The translations under genes were made by a program, and so were the position numbers. Shown here in pieces: positions 1 to 5,553 of a DNA stretch of 7,923 nt. Location: NCBI GenBank assembly GCA_046729975.1, contig JBKPHS010000029.1, positions 1 to 7,923 of the forward strand. The letters run 5' to 3'. The stretch's first letter is position 1. Every line of letters begins with the position of its first letter. The DNA is from JBKPHS01 sp046729975. GTDB lineage: Bacteria; Actinomycetota; Thermoleophilia; Solirubrobacterales; Thermoleophilaceae. Below the pieces are notes generated by a model. That model saw only the letters and a program-made list of their open reading frames with translations, ran no database searches and was not told where the DNA came from.

Positions 1-1
1 G

Positions 2-22
2 GGCGCCCGTCAGACGGGCGCC
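2..22 (-). terminator. Possible terminator hairpin over the stop codon of the first hydrolase
   Basis: Bases 2-10 and 14-22 are perfect reverse complements (9 bp, GC-rich) with a 3-nt loop. The stop codon (10-12) lies across the stem/loop boundary. A downstream T-run cannot be checked because the window ends one base later. It could equally be a by-product of GC-rich coding sequence. Confidence 0.35.
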
Positions 23-879
23 GCGGCGCCGACGGCTGCGGGCTCTCGGTCGGCGATGAAATCGAGCAGCGAGCGGTTGACCTCTTCGGGGTGGGTCCAG
101 CCGCAGTTGTGCGGGGCCGCGTCGATCTCGATGAAGCGGGCGTCCTCGATCAGGCCGGGCAGCCGGCGGGAGGTGGCGTCGATCGGCAGGATGCGGTCCT
201 CGGTTCCCTGAACGACGAGCACCGGGACATCGATCTTGGGCATATCGTCGCGGAAGTCGGTCAACCATGCATCGACGGAGCGCACGGTGCCGATGGGCGA
301 AGCGCCGACCGCGACGATGAACTGCTGCTGCCAGGCCTGGTCGCTGATCCGCGTGCCCCGGTAGACGTCGACGTTGTTGAAGTCGTCGAGGAACGACTTC
401 AAGTAGGCCGGTCGGTCCTCCCGGATCGCCTGCTTGAACCCTTCAAAGACGTCGCCGGGCACTCCCTCGGGGTTGTCGTCCGTCTGAAGAAGGAACGGCG
501 GGATTGGCGCGAACAGCGCCGCCTTGCTGACCCGCTCCGAGCCGTACGTCCCGAGGTAGCGGGTCACCTCGCCCGTGCCCATCGAGAAGCCGGCCAGCAC
601 GATGTCACGCAGGTCGAGGGTGTCGATGAGCGCCTTGAGGTCGGCTGCGAAGGTGTCGTAGTGGTAGCCGACGGCGGGGTGGCTGGAGTTGCCGAACCCT
701 CGCCGGTCGTACGCGATCACGCGGTGACCCGCGGCGAGCAGAACCGCGATCTGCTTCTCCCAGGAGGCCCCGCTGAGCGGGAAGCCGTGGATGAGAACGA
801 CAGGGGTTCCCTCCCCATGGTCGTCGTAGTACAGGTCGATGCTCCCCGAGTTCTCGTGACCGACGTTGACGAATGGCAT
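10..879 (-). CDS. Alpha/beta-hydrolase, non-heme chloroperoxidase/esterase-like
   Basis: A 289-residue cytosolic alpha/beta-hydrolase with no signal peptide or membrane segment. Visible motifs are the oxyanion-hole strand VVLIHGFPLSG (residues 27-37), the AYDRRGFGNS segment (56-65), the nucleophile elbow GFSMG with Ser99, a candidate acid Asp228 in GTEDR, and a candidate catalytic His257 in APHN. The DRRG.G.S segment and the length match the cofactor-free haloperoxidase/perhydrolase branch, whose members are mostly esterases in vivo; the substrate cannot be inferred. The frame stays open upstream to an ATG at 999. I chose the ATG at 879 because GGAGG (plus-strand 884-888) lies 4 nt before it and homology begins there with MPFVNVG. 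It is divergent from the hydrolase at 993, which suggests shared regulation. The C-terminal tail is Ala/Pro-rich and the stop codon sits inside a hairpin. Confidence 0.92.
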   Translation of the reverse strand: MPFVNVGHENSGSIDLYYDDHGEGTPVVLIHGFPLSGASWEKQIAVLLAAGHRVIAYDRRGFGNSSHPAVGYHYDTFAADLKALIDTLDLRDIVLAGFSMGTGEVTRYLGTYGSERVSKAALFAPIPPFLLQTDDNPEGVPGDVFEGFKQAIREDRPAYLKSFLDDFNNVDVYRGTRISDQAWQQQFIVAVGASPIGTVRSVDAWLTDFRDDMPKIDVPVLVVQGTEDRILPIDATSRRLPGLIEDARFIEIDAAPHNCGWTHPEEVNRSLLDFIADREPAAVGAAAPV

Positions 880-992
880 GGGGCCTCCGATCTGTGGCGG
901 TGGTCGAGCCAACGCTACTCCTCGCCGACCGGCGGCAATGGCCGATTGCGAAGATACGAACGCCAACGGGGCGCCAACGAAAAGAGGAGTGC
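880..992. promoter_or_regulatory. Divergent promoter region with three GCCAACG repeats
   Basis: This 113-nt gap separates two divergently transcribed alpha/beta-hydrolase genes and must hold the promoters of both, unless they are transcribed from further away. The heptamer GCCAACG occurs three times in the same orientation, at 908-914, 962-968 and 973-979; the last two lie within CGCCAACG copies spaced 11 nt apart (start to start). TACGAA at 955-960 is a possible plus-strand -10 element, but I see no convincing -35 partner. Ribosome-binding sites are present at both edges: GGAGG for the minus gene and AGAGGAG for the plus gene. Confidence 0.45.
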
Positions 993-1832
993 ATGGCAAT
1001 CACCGAGCACGAAGCCCAGCAGGTCGACCAGGCCAACGCCTCGGGACGTTCCCCGGTCGTGTTCATCCATGGCCTCTGGCTGCTACCGAGCAGCTGGGAC
1101 CGCTGGGCGCAGGTCTTCGAGGAGGCCGGGTACGCCCCGGTGACGCCCGTGTGGCCCGACGATCCCGAGACCGTCGAGCAGGCGCGGGCGAAGCCCGAGG
1201 TCCTCGCCAAGAAGACGGTCGGACAGGTCGCCGACCACACCGCCGAGGTGATCGGAAAGTTGACCAAGAAGCCGGCGGTGATGGGTCACTCCACCGGGGG
1301 ATTGGTGGCCCAGATCATCGCGGGACGCGGTTTGTCCGCCGCGACGGTCGCGATCGATCCCGGACCCTTCCGCGGAGTGCTGCCGCTGCCTATCTCCGCT
1401 CTCAGGTCGGCCATGCCGGTGCTCGGGAACCCGCTGAACCGGGGCCGCGCCGTCGCTCTCACCTTGGACCAGTTCAAGTACGGGTGGGCGAACGCCCTCA
1501 GCGATGAGGAGGCGAAGCAGCTCTACGAGACGTACCACGTGGCGGCGCCCGGCGTGGCGCTGATGCAGATGGCGAACGCCAACGTGAACCCCTGGACCGA
1601 GGCGAGGGTGGACACCAAGAACCCCGACCGAGGGCCGCTGCTGATCCTCGACGGCGAGAAGGACCACACGGTCCCGTGGGCGATCGCAAACGCGTCCTTC
1701 AAGAGGCAGCGGCGGAACGAGGGCGTGACCGAGATAGAGAAAGTCCCGAACCGCGGGCACTCGCTGACGATCGACAGCGGTTGGCGGGAAGTCGCCGACA
1801 AGGCGCTCGCGTTCGTCAAACGCTTCGTCTAG
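993..1832 (+). CDS. Alpha/beta-hydrolase (lipase/esterase-like)
   Basis: A 279-residue soluble alpha/beta-hydrolase. It shows the oxyanion-hole motif VVFIHGLW (22-29), the nucleophile elbow GHSTGG with Ser100, a candidate acid Asp224 in GEKDHTVP, and a candidate catalytic His256 in NRGHS. The cap region, residues 120-200, includes an IDPGPFRGVLPLP stretch seen in a widespread actinobacterial hydrolase group of unknown substrate. The frame extends upstream to 873, but the ATG at 993 is preferred: AGAGGAG (983-989) precedes it closely and the earlier codons overlap the divergent gene. The gene uses more lysine and AAG codons than its neighbours, so its base composition is slightly less extreme. 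Its stop codon overlaps the convergent DUF2252 stop in a shared CTAG. It is only distantly similar to the divergent hydrolase, so a recent duplication is unlikely. Confidence 0.92.
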   Translation: MAITEHEAQQVDQANASGRSPVVFIHGLWLLPSSWDRWAQVFEEAGYAPVTPVWPDDPETVEQARAKPEVLAKKTVGQVADHTAEVIGKLTKKPAVMGHSTGGLVAQIIAGRGLSAATVAIDPGPFRGVLPLPISALRSAMPVLGNPLNRGRAVALTLDQFKYGWANALSDEEAKQLYETYHVAAPGVALMQMANANVNPWTEARVDTKNPDRGPLLILDGEKDHTVPWAIANASFKRQRRNEGVTEIEKVPNRGHSLTIDSGWREVADKALAFVKRFV

Positions 1833-3205
1833 CCCGCTTCGGCAGCGACGGTCCCGCTGTCGACCGCCGCCCTCAGGCTGTCGTAGTCCTGCTGATTCTG
1901 ATCGGCATACGCTTCGGCGAAGGTCACGATGGCCCGGTCGAAGTTGTCGCCGCCACCCAGATAGGCGGCGATGGCCAGGCGGTCGCCTGACCGGGCGTGT
2001 GCGCGAGCCAGGGTCCAGCCACAGATCTGCGTGTAGGCGGTCAGCTCGCGCACCGGGATGGCGTCGATGTCGGCCGACCCCTTCGCGTCCCAGAGCTGCC
2101 GGACGTAGTAGTCGCGCCGCTGCTCATCGCGCGTCCAGCCGAGAAACACGTCGCTCGCCGACTGCATCAGCCGCTGCCCCGCGACCACGCGCTCGCCCTG
2201 CGATCGATAAGCGGCCGTTCCCGCGAAGGGCTCCAGGACCGAGCGCTCGGCCTCCTTGACTTGAAGGACCAGCGGGTCCGTGGCGTCCCGACCGAGCATC
2301 AGGAAGACCCACGTCCATGTCCCGACGCTCCCCACCCCGACCACCTTGCGAGCCAGGTGGATGGGACGGTACCCATCCAGAAGATGGCGGCGATCGTCCT
2401 GGAGCGATCCTCGGTAGGTATCGAGCACCTTGCGCAGCTGCTCTTCCGATCCCTGCGGGTCGCTAGCGGGCAGCAGCTCCTCGATGGGCACGAGGAGCGG
2501 AGGTTCGCTGACGAAGCGGGGCTCGCCGTCGACGACGCGCGTGAACTTGGTGAGCGCGCGAAGGCTGTCCTTCCGGCTCGCGGCGGCCAGGGTCCGGTCC
2601 AACCTCTTGCGGCCCTTGGCCGACAGGCGCCGGGACCAGCGCTTGAAGAGGTTGGCGACGTCCGCGCGGGCGTACCAGACGTCGACCGTCCGCATCGCCG
2701 CGAACCGTCGCATGGCGTGGCGGTACTCCCGGACGGCGGCCTCGATGGCGTCTCGGCGTAGTCCCGCATCGAGGCCGCGGTCGCGGCCGAGGACGGCGAC
2801 GCTCGCGGCGAGGCGCTTGATGTCCCACTCCCAGGGCCCGGGGAGCGTCTCGTCGAAGTCGTTGACGTCGAAGACGAGTCGTCGGTCGGGGGCCGCAAAG
2901 CCGCCGAAGTTGGCGAGGTGCGCGTCACCACACAGCTGGGCCCAGAGGCCCGTCGCCGGAGTAGCGGCCAGATCAGCGGCCATGATCGCCGCGCCGCCGC
3001 GGAAGAAGCCAAATGGAGAGCTGAGCATGCGCCCGTAGCGAATCGGCATCAGCTCGGGGACGCGGGTGCGGGCCTGGGCCTCCAGGATCGCGACCGGGCT
3101 CTGGCGGCTCGCCGCCGGACTCCATCCCGCGTGACTCGACCGCGGCGTAGCCGCCCGGGCGCCGCGCCCCCGCCGTGACGACTCGTCGTGGGCGACGGCA
3201 TTCAT
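1829..3205 (-). CDS. DUF2252 family protein (kinase-like motifs)
   Basis: A 458-residue protein of full family length, recognised as DUF2252 (PF10009) by the conserved blocks RYGRM..SPF.FFRG (56-70), CGDAHLANFG (92-101), FDVNDFDET (112-120), PWEWDIKRLA (124-133), RKVVGVGSVGT (286-296), LQVKEAERSVLEPF (314-327) and LARAHARSGD (399-408). The family has no established function. GDAH..N followed by D.ND.D resembles the catalytic and metal-binding loops of aminoglycoside-phosphotransferase-type kinases, and GVGSVGT with Lys317 resembles a glycine-rich loop plus ATP-binding lysine. Kinase-like activity is inference. The first 35 residues are basic, Ser/Ala-rich and probably disordered. There is no signal peptide or membrane segment. 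It starts 9 nt after the UbiA stop with a weak Shine-Dalgarno sequence, so it is probably translated as the last gene of the methyltransferase-UbiA operon. Confidence 0.93.
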   Translation of the reverse strand: MNAVAHDESSRRGRGARAATPRSSHAGWSPAASRQSPVAILEAQARTRVPELMPIRYGRMLSSPFGFFRGGAAIMAADLAATPATGLWAQLCGDAHLANFGGFAAPDRRLVFDVNDFDETLPGPWEWDIKRLAASVAVLGRDRGLDAGLRRDAIEAAVREYRHAMRRFAAMRTVDVWYARADVANLFKRWSRRLSAKGRKRLDRTLAAASRKDSLRALTKFTRVVDGEPRFVSEPPLLVPIEELLPASDPQGSEEQLRKVLDTYRGSLQDDRRHLLDGYRPIHLARKVVGVGSVGTWTWVFLMLGRDATDPLVLQVKEAERSVLEPFAGTAAYRSQGERVVAGQRLMQSASDVFLGWTRDEQRRDYYVRQLWDAKGSADIDAIPVRELTAYTQICGWTLARAHARSGDRLAIAAYLGGGDNFDRAIVTFAEAYADQNQQDYDSLRAAVDSGTVAAEAG

Positions 3206-3214
3206 CGTCGTGAA

Positions 3215-4174
3215 TCAGCCGGCCAGCACCGCAGCCGGCAGCAGCAGGTACTCGGCGAAGAAGAGGAGCCAGACGCCCATGTAGAAGCGGGAGAACCGAC
3301 TCGGATCGGCGATGTCGGTCGCGACGGCCCAGCGCCAGAGGAGAGCGAGGGCGAGCAGGTGACCGCCGGTCAAGAGCCAGGGCTGCGCCTCGGGAAGCGC
3401 CGCCGGCCCGAGCGCGGCCATGCCGAGGTAGCCGGCGGTCAGCGCGGTCATGCCGATGGCGAACGCCGGGCGTCGGCCAAGTCTCACCGTGAAGGTCCTG
3501 ATGCTGAAGAGGCGATCGCCCTCCAAGTCGGGTACGTCCTTGAGCACGGCGATCGCGAACGAGAACGGGAGCACGAACAGCGTCAGCGCGACGATGGGGC
3601 CGGGCAGCGCGCTCAGCTCGGGACGCCCGCCGAGCGACTGCGCGAAGTGCTCATAGACGCCCACGTTGACGACCACGGCCCGGACGAGCGAGATGCTGGC
3701 GGCCGCGACGGCCGGGAACCGCTTCAGCCGGAGCGGCGGCGACGAATAGGCCGTGCCGACGGCCACCGCCGCCGCCACGGCGGCGACCTCGACCCAGCCC
3801 TGGGTGATCGCGAGCGCGAGGGCGAGCGCCGCGGCCGTCGCCACTATGCGGCGCGCGGCACGCGCGCTCAGCTCGCCGGCCGGGATCGGCAGCCACGGCT
3901 TGTTGATCCGGTCGATCTCGACGTCCTCGCACTGGTTGAGGCCGACGATGTAGACGTTCACGGCCGCGGCGGCGAGCAGCGTGAGAGCCAGATCGCCCGC
4001 GCCTGCGCCGAACGCCACCCCCGGCAGCTCGGCGACCGCGACAGCGTAGATCCCGAGCACGCTGATCGCCGTTCCGACCAGAGTGTGCGGGCGCGAGAAG
4101 CGCCAGAGCGTCACCAGCGCGGCCACCGGCGAGCCGGCGGCCCGCCGGGCAAGGGCGAGCGGACGTCCGTTCAC
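3215..4174 (-). CDS. UbiA prenyltransferase, homogentisate phytyltransferase-like (VTE2/HPT family)
   Basis: A 319-residue integral membrane prenyltransferase with about eight or nine hydrophobic segments. It probably transfers a prenyl chain from a prenyl diphosphate (phytyl, geranylgeranyl or longer) to homogentisate with loss of CO2, the committed step of tocopherol/plastoquinone synthesis. WRFSRPHTLVGT (24-35) is the N-terminal HPT signature. The first Asp-rich motif is NQCEDVEIDRINKPWLPI (80-97), of the NQ..D...D form. The second is KDVPDLEGDR (212-221), followed by IRTFTVRLG (225-233), which is closer to phytyltransferase than to chlorophyll synthase or UbiA/MenA types. The frame is open far upstream, but that part overlaps the methyltransferase. 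The GTG at 4174 is chosen because it overlaps the methyltransferase stop as GTGA and follows a GGTGGGG purine-rich site, indicating translational coupling. The prenyl donor is not determinable from sequence. Confidence 0.9.
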   Translation of the reverse strand: MNGRPLALARRAAGSPVAALVTLWRFSRPHTLVGTAISVLGIYAVAVAELPGVAFGAGAGDLALTLLAAAAVNVYIVGLNQCEDVEIDRINKPWLPIPAGELSARAARRIVATAAALALALAITQGWVEVAAVAAAVAVGTAYSSPPLRLKRFPAVAAASISLVRAVVVNVGVYEHFAQSLGGRPELSALPGPIVALTLFVLPFSFAIAVLKDVPDLEGDRLFSIRTFTVRLGRRPAFAIGMTALTAGYLGMAALGPAALPEAQPWLLTGGHLLALALLWRWAVATDIADPSRFSRFYMGVWLLFFAEYLLLPAAVLAG

Positions 4175-4977
4175 GCCCCACCGCCGCACTGCGCGAGTCG
4201 CGCCCTGAGGTTGAGCAGAACGCCAACCGGCACGAACGCGGCGCCGGCGGCCGAGCCCGCCAGGAAACGTGCCAGGCGGACCACCAGGCGCGGCTCGCGC
4301 TCCTCGCGCGCCGGCGACGCGGCTGCCGGCGAGTTCCCCGGCGCCGACTTGCGCCCCGCGATCGCTAGCGCGTACCGAGCCGTGCCTCCGTGGTCCCAGG
4401 GCGCGGGAAGAACGACCGCCTCGATGTCTTTGAAGCCGGCCCGATGGAACCACTCGTGGTACTCGGCCTCGGTCGGGAACAGCATCCAGGCGTCGGCCAG
4501 GCGGCGCGCCAGCCGCCCCCGCGGCGGCAGGGGTCCGGCGATCAGCGCCACACCACCCGGCCTCAGGACGCGGTACGCGTCCGCGATTGCCCGTTGCGGG
4601 TCGGGCCAGTACTCGATGCTGCCACAGGAGACATAGCGATCGAAGGTGTTCGTCTCGAACGGAAGCCGCTCCGCGTCCCCCAGTAACTTGCGGCAGGCCG
4701 CGATCGCGGGCTTGCGCCGTGCACGGCCGAGCTGGTCCGGGCTCTGGTCGAGCATCGTCACCCGCTCGGGATCCACGCGCTCCACGATGCCCTCCGTCGA
4801 GAAGCCGGTTCCCGCGCCCACGTCGAGCGTCTGCATGCCGGGCTCGAGACGTGCGAGCTCGAGTGCGGCCGCGCGCATCGGCGGCGTCCAGAAGAGCGGG
4901 TTGACCCAGCGGTCGTAGAGGGGCGACACGAACCGGTAGAACCAGTACGCCTCCTGCTTGTGCTGGATGAATCTCAT
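4171..4977 (-). CDS. SAM-dependent methyltransferase, plant VTE3-type MPBQ/MSBQ methyltransferase
   Basis: A 268-residue class I methyltransferase expected to methylate 2-methyl-6-prenyl-1,4-benzoquinol (MPBQ) at C3, between the prenyltransferase and cyclase steps. The N-terminus RFIQHKQEAYWFYRF (2-16) and YDRWVNPLFWT (21-31) match the plant chloroplast enzyme VTE3/APG1 as I remember it. SAM motif I is LDVGAGTGFS (51-60). Family-specific blocks follow: VTMLDQSPDQL (73-83), GDAERLPF (100-107), GSIEYWPDPQR (119-129), WMLFP (164-168) and GFKD (181-184). A hydrophobic C-terminal helix at about 236-257 resembles the membrane anchor of the plant protein, which would place the enzyme beside the UbiA protein in the membrane. 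The ATG at 4977 gives the family N-terminus; the Shine-Dalgarno sequence is weak. Its stop overlaps the UbiA start by 4 nt. A generic UbiE-like role is the alternative but explains the N-terminal block poorly. Confidence 0.9.
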   Translation of the reverse strand: MRFIQHKQEAYWFYRFVSPLYDRWVNPLFWTPPMRAAALELARLEPGMQTLDVGAGTGFSTEGIVERVDPERVTMLDQSPDQLGRARRKPAIAACRKLLGDAERLPFETNTFDRYVSCGSIEYWPDPQRAIADAYRVLRPGGVALIAGPLPPRGRLARRLADAWMLFPTEAEYHEWFHRAGFKDIEAVVLPAPWDHGGTARYALAIAGRKSAPGNSPAAASPAREEREPRLVVRLARFLAGSAAGAAFVPVGVLLNLRARLAQCGGGA

Positions 4978-5016
4978 AGGGCGCGGGCCGCAGCCCGAAC
5001 GGGTAGACAAGCACCG
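4978..5016. promoter_or_regulatory. Short divergent intergenic region upstream of the prenylquinone operon
   Basis: Only 39 nt separate the start codons of the minus-strand methyltransferase and the plus-strand hypothetical gene. A small hairpin (4984-4988 with 4993-4997) and the symmetric CCCGAACGGG (4994-5003) lie here. No convincing -35/-10 pair or strong ribosome-binding site is visible on either strand. The promoters therefore probably extend into the neighbouring coding sequences, or the operon is fed by transcripts from the cyclase gene upstream. Confidence 0.35.
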
Positions 5017-5553
5017 ATGAGCGCGGACAGAGCGGACGCCTGGGTACCCGACCCGGCGATCCGCACCTATCATCGCCGTTCCGCCGCGACGCCGGCTGAG
5101 CGGCTGTGGGAGTCCGCGCGGAAGGTGCGGCTGTGCGACACGCGCACTCTCGGCCGCCTCGTGAGCTGGCGCATTCCCAGGACGCCCCGCGGGCGAACCT
5201 TTCACGAGGTGCTGAGGTCGTACCCGTTCACGGTGCTCGAGGAGGGCGAGCGGCTGCTCGTCTCCGGACTGTGCGGGCGCATCTGGACACGCGCGCGCGA
5301 TTACCCCCACCTGCGCGGACCGGAGGAGTTCGCGGGCTGGCGCGAGCCCGGCACCGTTCGCGTGCTGTTCGCGCACTGGGCGCACGCGTCGGGCCACGGA
5401 CGGGCGACGCTTTTCTCGGAGGCGCGCGTGGAGCCCGTGGACCGGTCTGCGGCGCTCCGGCTGCGCGCGATCTGGGCGCTGCTTGGACCGTTCGAGCGGC
5501 TGGTCGGCGCGGAGGGGCTCATGGCGGCGGTCCGCCGGGCCGATGTCCGATGA
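5017..5553 (+). CDS. Hypothetical protein, possibly SRPBCC/START-like fold
   Basis: A 178-residue soluble protein that I cannot assign to a named family. It has an N-terminal RLWESARKVRLCDTRTLGRLVSWRIP region (29-54; only key parts are notable: charged helix then a strand), a central RSYPFTVLEEGERLLVSG strand pair (67-84), a Trp/Arg-rich GRIWTRARDYPHL (87-99), and VRVLFAHWAH (115-124) with alternating hydrophobics. The C-terminal helix LRLRAIWALLGPFERLVG (147-164) is amphipathic. Short strands followed by a long C-terminal helix recall the SRPBCC/START lipid- or aromatic-binding fold, but this is only a pattern-level inference. The ATG at 5017 is preferred because earlier starts in the frame overlap the divergent methyltransferase; no clear Shine-Dalgarno sequence precedes it. 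It lies between two prenylchromanol genes on the opposite strand, and its 3' end overlaps the cyclase gene by 35 nt. A pathway role is unproven. Confidence 0.8.
   Translation: MSADRADAWVPDPAIRTYHRRSAATPAERLWESARKVRLCDTRTLGRLVSWRIPRTPRGRTFHEVLRSYPFTVLEEGERLLVSGLCGRIWTRARDYPHLRGPEEFAGWREPGTVRVLFAHWAHASGHGRATLFSEARVEPVDRSAALRLRAIWALLGPFERLVGAEGLMAAVRRADVR

Noticed and set aside
880..999. Upstream extension of the first hydrolase to the ATG at 999
   Set aside because: The extra 40 residues show no family similarity and run into the divergent gene, while the ATG at 879 has a GGAGG site and gives the normal family start.
10..1832. The two alpha/beta-hydrolases as phytol-releasing or other tocochromanol pathway enzymes
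   Set aside because: The superfamily is too broad, the genes are separated from the cluster by the convergent DUF2252 gene, and no motif suggests a chlorophyll or phytyl ester substrate.
3215..4174. UbiA protein as chlorophyll synthase, MenA or archaeal DGGGP synthase
   Set aside because: The NQ..D..IDRINKPWLPI and KDVPDLEGDR...IRTFTVRLG motifs fit homogentisate prenyltransferases better, and the neighbours fit the same pathway.
3188..4636. 482-residue open frame on the plus strand
   Set aside because: It is antisense to UbiA and the methyltransferase, very rich in Arg/Glu/Gly/His, and contains no recognisable domain.
4175..5014. Long upstream extension of the UbiA frame to 5014
   Set aside because: It overlaps the methyltransferase in another frame, is Arg/Pro/Gly-rich without motifs, and the GTG at 4174 forms a typical GTGA coupling.
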